64,000 nucleotides of DNA, from assembly GCF_010548275.1 (NCBI RefSeq), contig NZ_JAAGLT010000002.1:1-64000 (forward strand). Direction: 5' to 3'. Made by a program: the position numbers and the translations under genes. The DNA is from Streptomyces sp. SID12488 (lineage in GTDB: Bacteria; Actinomycetota; Actinomycetes; Streptomycetales; Streptomycetaceae). The notes beneath the pieces were generated by a model. It saw only the letters and a program-made list of their open reading frames with translations, was not told the DNA's origin and did not search any database. Of the stretch, positions 43,167 to 52,200 are shown one piece after another. Every line of letters starts with the position of its first letter. Positions within the stretch are counted from its first letter, which is position 1.

Positions 43167-44246
43167 GTGACAAAGGTGACACGGGACGACGTCGCCAGGC
43201 TCGCGGGAACTTCCAGCGCGGTCGTCAGTTACGTCGTCAACAATGGCCCCCGGCCCGTATCCGCGGAGAAGCGCCGACGCGTTCTCGATGCCGTCAGGGA
43301 ACTCGGCTACCGGCCCGACCGGGTGGCCCAGGCCATGGCCAGTCGCCGTACGGACCTGCTGGGGCTGATCGTTCCGGACGCCCGTCAGCCATTTTTCGGG
43401 GAAATCACCCACGCGTTGGAACGTGCCGCCGCCGACCGGGGAAAAATGGTGCTCGTCGGCAACTCCGATTACCAGGAGGAGCGCGAAATCCATTACCTGC
43501 ACGCCTTTTTGGGGATGCGGGTGTCGGCGCTGATCCTGGTCAGTCTGGGGCTCGGCGACCGGATCGCCGCCGAGCTCGACACCATGGACACCCGGGTCGT
43601 GCTGATGCACGAACGGTCCGCGTCCGTACGGAAGTTCGCCGTGGTCACGGACGACGTCGAGGGTGCCCGGCTCGCCACCCGGCATCTCCTCCAGCACGGT
43701 CACACCGCCGTGGCCTGCCTGGGCGGCCCCGAGTCGGCTCCCGTGGCCGGGGATCCCGTCGCCGACCATGTCGAGGGCTGGCGCAAGGCGATGGCGGACG
43801 CCGGCCGCCCCACCGAGGGGCTGCTCTTCCACGCCCCCTACAACCGGTACGACACCTACGAGGCCGCCCTGCGCCTGCTCGCCGCCCCGGACCGGCCGAC
43901 CGCCGTGTTCTGCTCGACGGACGACCAGGCCATCGGCCTGCTGCGGGCGGCCCGTCAACTCGGCGTAGACGTACCGGGCGAGCTGGCGGTGGTGGGCTTC
44001 GACGACCTCAAGGAGGCGGCGATGACCGACCCGCCGCTGACGACGGTCGCCACCGACCGCGAGGCGATGGCCCGTACGGCGGTGGACATGGCGCTCGACC
44101 CGGAACTCGACGCGGCGACCCCCGGCGAGACGGACCGCACCCGCCGCTTCCCGTCCCGCCTGGTCGTCCGCGCGTCCTGCGGCTGCCGGGACCTGGAAGC
44201 CACCTCGCGGCCCCCGGCCGCCCGGACCTCGACGACCACTGCCTGA
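43167..44246 (+). CDS. LacI-family transcriptional repressor
   Basis: The 359-residue protein has an N-terminal LacI helix-turn-helix and hinge ([23 protein letters not shown]...[19 protein letters not shown]). A sugar-binding periplasmic-type domain follows ([64 protein letters not shown]). The C-terminal 15 residues are Pro/Thr-rich. The start is GTG 43167, with TAGACT (43155-43160) close upstream, so the mRNA may be leaderless. No sugar transporter or hydrolase is adjacent, so the regulon is unknown. The palindrome at 43091-43103 may be its own operator. Confidence 0.88.
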   Translation: MTKVTRDDVARLAGTSSAVVSYVVNNGPRPVSAEKRRRVLDAVRELGYRPDRVAQAMASRRTDLLGLIVPDARQPFFGEITHALERAAADRGKMVLVGNSDYQEEREIHYLHAFLGMRVSALILVSLGLGDRIAAELDTMDTRVVLMHERSASVRKFAVVTDDVEGARLATRHLLQHGHTAVACLGGPESAPVAGDPVADHVEGWRKAMADAGRPTEGLLFHAPYNRYDTYEAALRLLAAPDRPTAVFCSTDDQAIGLLRAARQLGVDVPGELAVVGFDDLKEAAMTDPPLTTVATDREAMARTAVDMALDPELDAATPGETDRTRRFPSRLVVRASCGCRDLEATSRPPAARTSTTTA

Positions 44247-44333
44247 CCCGGCGTCTCGTCGACGAACGCACATCCTTGATGCCGGTGCGGTGGGTGATGT
44301 GGCTCGTCGCACCCTCCGTACAATTTGGTACCG

Positions 44334-44350
44334 AACGACATCGTGTCGTT
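44334..44350. promoter_or_regulatory. Candidate MarR operator overlapping the leader
   Basis: AACGACA-TCG-TGTCGTT is a perfect 7-bp inverted repeat directly before the ribosome site GGAGGGG of the MarR gene. A -10-like TACAAT lies at 44319-44324, so the site covers the transcription start region, fitting autorepression. Confidence 0.6.
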
Positions 44351-44364
44351 GGAGGGGAATGCCG

Positions 44365-44934
44365 GTGACGCAGCGACCGATCGTCGAGACCGAGCAGTTG
44401 GTCAAGGCCAAGCTCGGGGACATTTCGATCCGGCACGACCAGATGGCCGTCGTCGCGAACATCCACCGGGCCGCCTCCGCAGTGCGCCAGCATGTCGAGA
44501 ACTCCGTGCTGCGCGGGGTGGATCTCACGTGGACGGGGTTCGTCGTGCTGTGGGTCGTCTGGATCTCCGGGGAGACCGAGACACGGCTCGTGGCCGAGGA
44601 GGCCGGGATCTCCAAGGGGACACTCACCGGGGTGGCCCGGACGCTGGAGTCGCGTGGACTGGTCCGGCGTATCGAGCACCCTTCGGACGGGCGGCGGGTG
44701 CTGCTCGGCCTCACGGACGAGGGCGAGGCGCTGATGCGGACGCTCTTCCCGGACTTCAACGCCGAGGAGGCGTTCGTCGCCGCCCCGTTGAGTGCCGAGG
44801 AATGCCGGGCCACCGCGGACGCGCTGCGCAAGATCGTCGTCCAGGTCGAGACCCACGGGGAGGATCGCCGGCTGGAGCTGCTCGACGGCGCCGAACCCGC
44901 TCCGCGCCGCAGCGGACGGCGCCCCAAAAGCTGA
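44365..44934 (+). CDS. MarR-family transcriptional regulator
   Basis: The 189-residue protein has the MarR winged helix: HDQMAVVANIHRAASAVRQHVE, then LTWTGFVVLWVVWISGETETRLVAEEAGISKGTLTGVARTLESRGLVRRIEHPSDGRRVLLGLTDEGE. The DR-like wing is SDGRR. I chose GTG 44365 over ATG 44359 because the GGAGGGGA ribosome site ends directly at 44358. It is followed after 34 bases by a glutamine amidotransferase gene, which it may control together with itself through the operator at 44334-44350. Confidence 0.9.
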   Translation: MTQRPIVETEQLVKAKLGDISIRHDQMAVVANIHRAASAVRQHVENSVLRGVDLTWTGFVVLWVVWISGETETRLVAEEAGISKGTLTGVARTLESRGLVRRIEHPSDGRRVLLGLTDEGEALMRTLFPDFNAEEAFVAAPLSAEECRATADALRKIVVQVETHGEDRRLELLDGAEPAPRRSGRRPKS

Positions 44935-44968
44935 TCCCCTGTCGTTCAGAAGTGAAGTGGAGAACCCC

Positions 44969-45712
44969 GTGCGCGCCCTCGTCATACGTCACGACCATCT
45001 CTCGCTGTCCGGTCCCGTCGGCGACCGTATCGCCCAACTTGGCTATGACATCGATGAGTTGACCGTCGTACCGGCCGAGCGGTACGACAGTCCCGGCGTC
45101 GATTTCGACTTCCCCGACCCGGTCGGCTACGACCTGGTCGTGCTGCTCGGCGCGCCCTGGTCGGTCTACGACAGGGCCTCGGTCGGGCCCTGGATCGACG
45201 GCGAGCTGGAGCTGCTGCGCACCGCGTACGCCGCCGAGCTGCCCGTGCTCGGCATCTGCTTCGGGGCGCAGGCGCTCGCCACCGCCCTCGGGGGGAGCGT
45301 CGAGGCGGCGCCCCGGCACGAGATCGGCTGGACGGCCGTCGAGTCCGACGTACCCGGGCTGATTCCGGCGGGACCGTGGTTCCAGTGGCACTTCGACCGG
45401 TTCACGGTCCCGCCGGGCGCGGTGGAGCTGGCCCGCAGCGCGGTCGGTCCACAGGCCTTCCGGGCCGGGCGGGCTCTCGGGGTGCAGTTCCACCCCGAGC
45501 TCGACGAGGAGACCCTGCTCCGGTGGCTGGACGCCGCCGGCCGCCGTGAGGCCAGGGCGCACGGCGAGGATCCGGACCGGTTGCTCGCCGAGACCCGCGC
45601 CCGGCACGAGGAGTCACGGCAGCGGGCGTACGACCTCGTGGACGCGTTCCTCGCGCAAATCGCCGGGGTGACGACGGGCCCGGCCGCCGACGAGCGGGGA
45701 CACGCGGCCTGA
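44969..45712 (+). CDS. Class I glutamine amidotransferase domain protein
   Basis: The 247-residue protein has the class I amidotransferase core. The nucleophile Cys is in LPVLGICFGAQALATALGG, the catalytic His is in ALGVQFHPELDEETLLRW, and the family YDLVVLLGAPWSVYD strand lies upstream. It should hydrolyse glutamine (or a gamma-glutamyl amide) to release ammonia or an amine. As a stand-alone protein it may act on small molecules, like GuaA-type or PuuD-like hydrolases. The GTG at 44969 follows a GGAG site. It is cotranscribed with the MarR regulator. Confidence 0.88.
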   Translation: MRALVIRHDHLSLSGPVGDRIAQLGYDIDELTVVPAERYDSPGVDFDFPDPVGYDLVVLLGAPWSVYDRASVGPWIDGELELLRTAYAAELPVLGICFGAQALATALGGSVEAAPRHEIGWTAVESDVPGLIPAGPWFQWHFDRFTVPPGAVELARSAVGPQAFRAGRALGVQFHPELDEETLLRWLDAAGRREARAHGEDPDRLLAETRARHEESRQRAYDLVDAFLAQIAGVTTGPAADERGHAA

Positions 45713-45819
45713 GAGCCTCCGCCTCTCGGATGAACGTTTCCCGGCAAGGACGCGTCGTAGCGGTTAGCGGTAATCGGTATCGGTAGCCGCACACTCGTTC
45801 ACTGTTCAGGGGGATCACC

Positions 45820-46329
45820 ATGGCTTCGGTCCGATTGCTGTCGTCCGTCGTACTGGTCGCGGGACTGGTGTGCACGGCCGTCGGCTGCGACGGGGATTCC
45901 GGGGCCTCGGTGTCGGGGGAAGGTTCGTCGGTGGGCTCGCCCGCCCCCTCCTCCTCGTTCTCGTCGTTCGCGGAGTCCTGGGAGGAACCCGCCTCGTACG
46001 TCTACACGTTGACGTCGAGCGAGGGCGAGCGCAGCCTGATCGGCACGTTCCGGGTGACGGTCCGGGACGGGAGGGTGGCCAAGGTGGTCGGGCTCGACGA
46101 GAGCGGGCGGGGCGCGGTGGAGCGCGCACCCGAGGAAGTGCCCACCATCGGCGGGCTGTTGGACCAGCTGGCGCGGGCCCACGACGAGCGCGCGGACACG
46201 GCGGAGGCGGAGTACGCGCCCGACGGGCACCCCGTACGGATCACCCTGGACCCCGAGGAGAACGCGATCGACGACGAGCAGTCGTACGTCATCAGCGGCT
46301 ACGAGCCGGATCCGGTGCCCGGGGGATGA
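45820..46329 (+). CDS. Lipoprotein, DUF6174-like
   Basis: The 169-residue protein has a lipobox (LVAGLVCTAVGC), so it should be lipid-anchored at Cys23. A Ser/Gly-rich linker and a small domain follow: SYVYTLTSSEGERSLIGTFRVTVRDGRVAKVVGLD, then PTIGGLLDQL and DGHPVRITLDPEENAIDDEQSYVISGYEP. That order matches the DUF6174 family of unknown function. The ATG at 45820 follows GGGGG-like sequence. Confidence 0.8.
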   Translation: MASVRLLSSVVLVAGLVCTAVGCDGDSGASVSGEGSSVGSPAPSSSFSSFAESWEEPASYVYTLTSSEGERSLIGTFRVTVRDGRVAKVVGLDESGRGAVERAPEEVPTIGGLLDQLARAHDERADTAEAEYAPDGHPVRITLDPEENAIDDEQSYVISGYEPDPVPGG

Positions 46330-46351
46330 AAGTCCTGACGGGGATCGGCCC

Positions 46352-46393
46352 TGGTTCCGGGCGTCTGGTTCCGGGCGTCTAGTTCTGGGCGTC
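46352..46393. repeat. Three 14-bp tandem units spanning a stop codon
   Basis: TGGTTCCGGGCGTC occurs twice (46352-46365, 46366-46379) and a third, diverged unit (46380-46393) contains the end of the minus-strand lipoprotein gene. The last codons and stop of that gene therefore belong to the repeated unit. Confidence 0.75.
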
Positions 46394-46858
46394 GTGGTCG
46401 TTGAGGTCCTCGAACGTGCCGCCGACCTTCTGGCGCAGCGATTCCTGGAGCTTCGGGGGCGCGCTGATGACCCACTTGGGGCCGACCAGGTACTTGCCGC
46501 CGTAGATGGCCGCGCTGTCCAGCCAGGTCAGCTTGTACTTCTCCGCCGGGAACGTCGTGATCAGGTAGTCGCCGCCGGCGGTGTGGCAGACACCCTCGCG
46601 CAGTTCGTCCGCGTCGGTACGGATCGTCACCTCGCAGCCCGTCAGCTTGGCGATCACCTCGACCTTGGCCGGCGCGACCACGGCGGCCACAGGAGCGGGC
46701 GGCACGGACTCCGACGCCGACGCCTTCTTCCCGGTGCCCAGATCCGTGTCCGAGTCCGCCGTACAGGCCGTGGCCAGGGGGAGGGCGACGGCCGTCAGAA
46801 GCGCGGCGAGCGCGACGGCCCTCCGGGAGGACGATCGCCGGGGTTGCTGCTGGGACAC
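46379..46858 (-). CDS. Small lipoprotein of unknown function
   Basis: The 159-residue protein has an Arg-rich n-region and a lipobox (LPLATAC), so it should be anchored at Cys32. A Ser/Pro/Ala linker and a folded part with two more Cys (LTGCEVTIRTDADELREGVCHTAGG) follow; these could form a disulfide outside the membrane. The C-terminus (YKLTWLDSAAIYGGKYLVGPKWVISAPPKLQESLRQKVGGTFED) has no recognised motif. It is convergent with the other lipoprotein gene. Confidence 0.8.
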   Translation of the reverse strand: MSQQQPRRSSSRRAVALAALLTAVALPLATACTADSDTDLGTGKKASASESVPPAPVAAVVAPAKVEVIAKLTGCEVTIRTDADELREGVCHTAGGDYLITTFPAEKYKLTWLDSAAIYGGKYLVGPKWVISAPPKLQESLRQKVGGTFEDLNDHDAQN

Positions 46859-46931
46859 TGCGCTGCTCCAGATCGGGTGGTACGGCGGACGTACGACTCG
46901 ACAGAAGGTACGAGCGGGCGGTCGGCCACGT

Positions 46932-48029
46932 TCACAGCCAGCCGTTGCGTTTGAAACCCCGGTGGAGGAAGAAGCAGGCGGTGGCGATGACGGTGAGGAC
47001 GAGCGGGTAGCCGTATCGCCAGCGGAGTTCGGGCATGTGCTCGAAGTTCATGCCGTAGATCCCGCAGACCATCGTCGGTACGGCGACGATCGCGGCCCAC
47101 GCGGTGATCTTCCGCATGTCCTCGTTCTGGCCGACGGTGACCTGGGCGAGGTGGGCCTGGAGGATCGAGTCGAGCAGCGCGTCGAAGGCGTGGATCTGCT
47201 CGGTGGCGCGGATCAGATGGTCGGACACGTCACGGAAGTAGGCCTGTATCGACGGCTCGACGGACGGCATCGGCTCGGTGGCCAGTTGCTGGAGGGGGCG
47301 GCCGAGGGGGACCACCGCCCGTTTCAGTTCGAGGAGTTCACGCTTGAGCTGGTAGATACGGCCGGCGTCGGCGGTGCGCGGGCTCTGCGGGGAGAAGACG
47401 TCCGACTCGACCTGGTCGATGTCGTCCTGGACGGAGTCCGTGACGTGCAGATAGTCGTCGACGACATGGTCGGCGATACCGTGCAGCACCGCGGCCGGGC
47501 CCCTGCCCAGCTGCTCCGGGTCGGACTCCAGGTCCTCGCGCAGCGGGCCGAGGGAGCCGTGCCGGCCGTGTCGGACGGTGACGACGAAGTCGGGGCCGGC
47601 GAAGACCATGATCTCGCCGGTGGTGACGACCTCGCTGGTCGCGGTGAGCTCCTCGTGCTCGACGTAGCAGACCGTCTTGAACACGGCGAACAGGACGTCG
47701 CCGTACCGCTCCACCTTGGGGCGCTGATGGGCCTGGACGGCGTCCTCGACGGCGAGCGGGTGCAGCCCGAACAGTTCGGCGACGCGGCCGAACTCCGACT
47801 CGGAGGGTTCGTGCAGTCCGAGCCAGACGAAACCGCGGTTGTGCTTGCGGACGCGGGCGACGGACTCCTCGACGGAGGGGGCGGTGGGCTGGCGTACACC
47901 CTCGCGGTAGATCACGCAGTTGACGACGGTCGAGCCGAGCGGTGAGCGGGCGGGGTGACTGAGGTCCACCCGCCGCCGCCCACGCCGAGCCAGGCGGGCC
48001 ACTTTGCGCAGGCTGCCGACCATCGACAT
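46932..48029 (-). CDS. corA: CorA-type Mg2+/Co2+ transporter
   Basis: The 365-residue protein has the long cytoplasmic CorA domain (CVIYREGVRQPTAPSVEESVARV, then LHPLAVEDAVQAHQRPKVERYGDVLFAVFKT). A long stalk helix follows, and two C-terminal membrane helices. The conserved GMN selectivity motif is present (MVCGIYGMNFEHMPELRWRYGYP). It forms a pentameric channel for Mg2+, possibly Co2+ or Ni2+. The ATG at 48029 follows AAGGAG. Confidence 0.93.
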   Translation of the reverse strand: MSMVGSLRKVARLARRGRRRVDLSHPARSPLGSTVVNCVIYREGVRQPTAPSVEESVARVRKHNRGFVWLGLHEPSESEFGRVAELFGLHPLAVEDAVQAHQRPKVERYGDVLFAVFKTVCYVEHEELTATSEVVTTGEIMVFAGPDFVVTVRHGRHGSLGPLREDLESDPEQLGRGPAAVLHGIADHVVDDYLHVTDSVQDDIDQVESDVFSPQSPRTADAGRIYQLKRELLELKRAVVPLGRPLQQLATEPMPSVEPSIQAYFRDVSDHLIRATEQIHAFDALLDSILQAHLAQVTVGQNEDMRKITAWAAIVAVPTMVCGIYGMNFEHMPELRWRYGYPLVLTVIATACFFLHRGFKRNGWL

Positions 48030-48310
48030 GCGGTTTGCTCCTTCTCCGGGTCCGGACAGTGTGCCAGGTGGGGGTAAAGACGTGGTCAGGGGAGGCGCCG
48101 GGAGACCTCGCCCTCGCCGCTCGACCTGTCCCGTCCCGTACCCGGAGACGCTGCCCCCAGACCCCCGGGCCGCGCTGAACGAAGATCCGGCCGCCCCGGG
48201 CCCGGGCGTCCCGCGCCGGACATACCCGTTTCGCCCTCTGTGCATCCGGGCAGGGATCGGGCAGCGTGGTCCCGGTCGAGTGAATCGGCCAGGGGGAGGG
48301 AGACGCGCCG

Positions 48311-49192
48311 GTGGTGTCGGACCATGTGCGGACCGCGGACGGGCGGCGACTACGGGTCGAGATCTCGGGCGACCCGCACGGGCACCCCGTGTTCCTCCTG
48401 CACGGCACACCCGGCAGCCGGGTCGGTCCCCGGCCCCGCGCGATGTTCCTCTATCAGCACGGCGCCTGCCTCATCAGCTACGACCGTCCCGGATACGGCG
48501 GTTCGGACCGCAAGGCGGGTCGCCGGATCGCCGACGTGGTGCAGGACGTCTCCGTGGTCGCCGACGCCCTCGGGCTCGACCGGTTCGCGGTGGCCGGGCG
48601 TTCCGGCGGCGCCCCGCACGCCCTTGCCTGCGCCGCCCTGCTGCCGGACCGGGTGACCAGGGTCGCCGCGCTGGTGGGGCTCGCGCCGAGAGACGCGGAA
48701 GGCCTCGACTGGTTCGCGGGCATGGCCCCCTCCAACGTCAGCGAGTTCCAGACCGCGTTCACCGATCCGGAGCGGTTCGCGGCCCGGCTGATCCCACGCT
48801 CGGCGGCCATCCGGAGCAACCCGGCGAAGCTGCTCGAGGAACTGCGCCTGGAACTCACCGACGACGACCGGATGATCGTCTCCGACAACGCCATCCGCTC
48901 GATGCTGCTGCGCAACTACCTTGAGGCGCTGCGCACTTCACCGTACGGCTGGATCGACGACGCCTTCGCGCTGACCCGTCCGTGGGGATTCGACCCGGCA
49001 CAGATCGATGTGCCGGTGCTGTTGTGGCACGGCGGGAAGGACGTCTTCTCGCCCGCCTCGCACTCCTCCTGGCTCGCGGCCCGTATCCCGCGTGTCACGG
49101 CCGTCCTGGAACCGGCGGCGGCCCACTTCGCGTCCCTGCGCGCACTGCCCACCGCCCTCAACTGGCTGCTCTCGGGCGCCACTCGGCCCTGA
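48311..49192 (+). CDS. Alpha/beta hydrolase
   Basis: The 293-residue protein has the alpha/beta hydrolase order. It shows the oxyanion HG motif (VFLLHGTPGSRVG), the nucleophile elbow GRSGGAP in DRFAVAGRSGGAPHALACAALL, an acid-strand region PVLLWHGGKDVF, and a catalytic His candidate in AAAHFASLRALPTALN. It may be an esterase or epoxide-hydrolase-like enzyme; the substrate is unknown. It starts GTG at 48311 after GGGGGAGGGAG. The end overlaps a 23-bp direct repeat. Confidence 0.88.
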   Translation: MVSDHVRTADGRRLRVEISGDPHGHPVFLLHGTPGSRVGPRPRAMFLYQHGACLISYDRPGYGGSDRKAGRRIADVVQDVSVVADALGLDRFAVAGRSGGAPHALACAALLPDRVTRVAALVGLAPRDAEGLDWFAGMAPSNVSEFQTAFTDPERFAARLIPRSAAIRSNPAKLLEELRLELTDDDRMIVSDNAIRSMLLRNYLEALRTSPYGWIDDAFALTRPWGFDPAQIDVPVLLWHGGKDVFSPASHSSWLAARIPRVTAVLEPAAAHFASLRALPTALNWLLSGATRP

Positions 49193-49222
49193 GCCCGCTC
49201 GCCACTCAGGCCTGAGCCCGCT
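49177..49222. repeat. 23-bp direct repeat spanning the hydrolase stop codon
   Basis: Two adjacent 23-base units (49177-49199 and 49200-49222) differ at two positions. The first contains the stop codon of the alpha/beta hydrolase gene, so the duplication reproduces its 3' end. Confidence 0.8.
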
Positions 49223-49296
49223 GCCGGAACGGCCGTCGGCGATGCCACCCCTCCCGTGCCCCCGTGCCGCCGCGCCTCAGCCGGCCTCACCCCGGC

Positions 49297-52200
49297 TCAT
49301 ACCGCCAGCGGCTCCAGGTCCCGGTACACCCGCCGCCTGCTCTGCGCGAACCGGGTGATCCCGTTCTCGTCGCCGAGCAGCATGCGCAGTTCCGTCAGTG
49401 CCTCGGCGTGCCGCCGTTCCGCCTCCACCACGTGGCCCAACTCACTCAATGTCAGGGCGGAGTTGGCGACCACGGCCAGTGTCTCCGGATGATGCGGCCC
49501 CAGCACCAGACGCAGGGTGACCATCGCGGTCTCCTCCAGCTCCCGGGCCTCGTCGAGACGGCCCTGGCCGGCCAGCACGTTGGCGTAGTTGACGCCGCAG
49601 AACAGGGAGTGGGGGTGCTGCGGGCCCAGCACCTCACCCATGCGCCGCAGTACCTGCCGGAACACCGTGTCCGCCTTCTCCGTGTCGCCGCAACCCCAGT
49701 GGTAGATACCGAGGTTGTTGAACGCGGCCTGAGTGTAGGGGTGCGCCTCGCCCGGTACCTCCATGTACCTGGCCAGCGCCTCCCGGGCGACCTCGCGCGC
49801 CCGCTCCCGTTCGTCCGCCGCGAACAGGTCGGCCGCCATGTTCAGGTCGCAGGCCAGCGAGTCCGGCGTCGGCTCCTTGTACTGGCTCCGGTACTGGTCC
49901 TGGGTCGCCGTCGTCAGCCGGCGGGCGTCCTCGAACTGCCCGGCCCGACGCAGCGACACCGCAAGGGACTTGGCGCACCGCAGGGTGCCCGGGAACTCCT
50001 TGCCGAGGATCCGCTTGTGCGTGTCGTACGCCTGTGACAGCACCGCCACCGACTCCGCGTACCGGCCGACCTCGCGCAGGTCGCGGCCCAGCCCCTCGGC
50101 CGAGGCCAGTGTGTACGGGTGGTCCGGTCCGAGGACCCGCTGGCGCCGGTCGAGCGTCTCCTGGTCCAGGTCGCGGGCCTCGCCGTAGCGGCCGACCATG
50201 CGCAGTGCGAGGGCGAGGTTGTTGGCCGCGTTCAGGGTCCTGGGGTGGGACTCGTGGAAGATCTCGCTGAACCCGTCGTGCGCCTCGCGGGCGAGATCCA
50301 CCGCGGACCGGTAGTCACCGAGGGCGGCGAGGTCGCTGGCGAGGCTGGACGTGGTGACGTACGTGTGCGGGTGGGTGGGGCCGAGAACCCGGCGCTGGCG
50401 ATCCAGAAGCGCGGTGTCGATGTCCCGGGCCTCGATGTAACGCCCTTGCGAGCGCAGCACGTTGGCGAGCTGGCAGCGCAGATACAGATACTGCACGTCG
50501 TCCTCGCCGCGCAGCGGCTTCCAGTGTTCCAGCAGGTCCTCGGCACGCTTCTGCGCGTTGGGGAAGTCGCCGCGCTTCCAGTAGTAGCGGACCCGGTCGA
50601 TGAGCAGCCGGCGAGTCTCGGACTCGGTGCAGTTGCGGGCGTCGGAGGCGGTGAGGTGCGGCCAGATGACGCCGAACCTCGGCCAGCTCTCGGGGTCGTC
50701 GATCGGCTCGTCGCCGTCGGGACGGGCGCCCGCGAGCACCGTGTGCACGACGTGCCGGGCGTGGCGCTGCTCCTCCTCGGTCAACTGCGCGCGGATCACG
50801 GCCTGGACCAGACGGTGGACCTGGATGCTGTTGCTGACCTGGTCGACCTTGGCGAGCGCGAAACGCCCGATCTCCTGGACGACCCGGCCGAGCAGCAGCG
50901 GCTCCTGGAGCGCCGGATCGTACGGCTTGAGGGCGTCGATCATCTCCTTGCTGTAGAGCAGGTCGGAGGAGATCGGCTCCGGGGCCATGAACGCGCACAG
51001 CTGCAACAGCCGTACCGAGGCGGGAGAACGTTCCTTCAGCCGGGAGATGGACACGTTCCAGGTCGCGGCGACCGTCTTGGGGTAGTCGGCGGGCTGGTTG
51101 AGGTCCAGCACGTCGGTGGTCTGCTCGGCCAGCTGCCGCAGATACGTCTCGACGGGTGTGGCCGTCTCGGCCAGCCAGGCCGCCGCCTGCTCGACGGCCA
51201 GCGGCAGGTCGCCCACCGCCAGCGCCACCTGGTCGGCCGCCTCGGGGGTCAGCCCCCTGGCCCGTCGGGTGAGGTGCTCGATGCTTTCCTCACGGAGGAA
51301 CACGTCGACGAGCTGTGCCGAACCCTGTTGTGCCCAGGCCTGGTTGCGGGAGGTGATGAGGATGTGCCCGCTGCCGCCGGTCGGGAAGTACGGAGTCAGC
51401 GCGGCCGGGTCGTCCGCGTTGTCGAAGACCAGTAGCCAGCGGTTGGTCGGGGTGCCCCGGGACAGCATCTGGCGGGCTTCCTTGCTGGCCATGGTGATGT
51501 CGTCGCGGCCGGGCGCGCCGATGCGGGTGCCGAGTTCGGCGAGCGAGGCGACGACGTCGTCCTCGTGCTCGGCCGACGTCCACCACACCAGGTCGTAGTC
51601 ACCCATGAAGCGGTGTACGTACTCCAGCGCGACCTGGGTCTTGCCCACACCGCCGAGCCCGAACAGGACCTGGGGCTGCGAGGGTCCCGCGGGGACACCG
51701 CCGCCGAGCTGGTCGCGGATCCGCTCCAGAATGACATTGCGCCCGGTGAACGTGTTGTTGCGCTGCGGTGCGCTCAGATACGCCGGAATGTTGCCGGGGA
51801 AGCGGGCCGCGTGCGGGCCGGCCTCCGGCGCCTGCCCGGGCAGTCCCAGGGCGCGCAGCAGCGCGGCGGCGCACTGCGCCTCGTCGAACCGGTGCAGGTC
51901 CACGGGGTTGTGGTCGAGGTAGGCCTCGGGGAGCCGCACCTCGTCGACCCGGAGCGGAACCGTCGTACCGGGCGGGGAGTTCACGCCGCTCTCGGTGAGG
52001 GTGCGCCAGACGGTGTCGGCGTACCGGGACTTCTGGAACGCGGTCGACAGCAGGACCAGGGTGCGGGTGGCCCCGTCCGCGCGCTCGACGGGTCCGCCGG
52101 AGATGTCGTGCGCCACGACGTTGCAGCCGACCCGTTTGAGCAGTGACTCGACCCAGTCGGCCCACATCCGGTTCTCCGCCGAGTACGCGACGACCACATT

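Noticed and set aside
44319..44350. A riboswitch or attenuator before the MarR gene
   Set aside because: The only structure is a short 7-bp inverted repeat, better explained as a protein operator near the transcription start.
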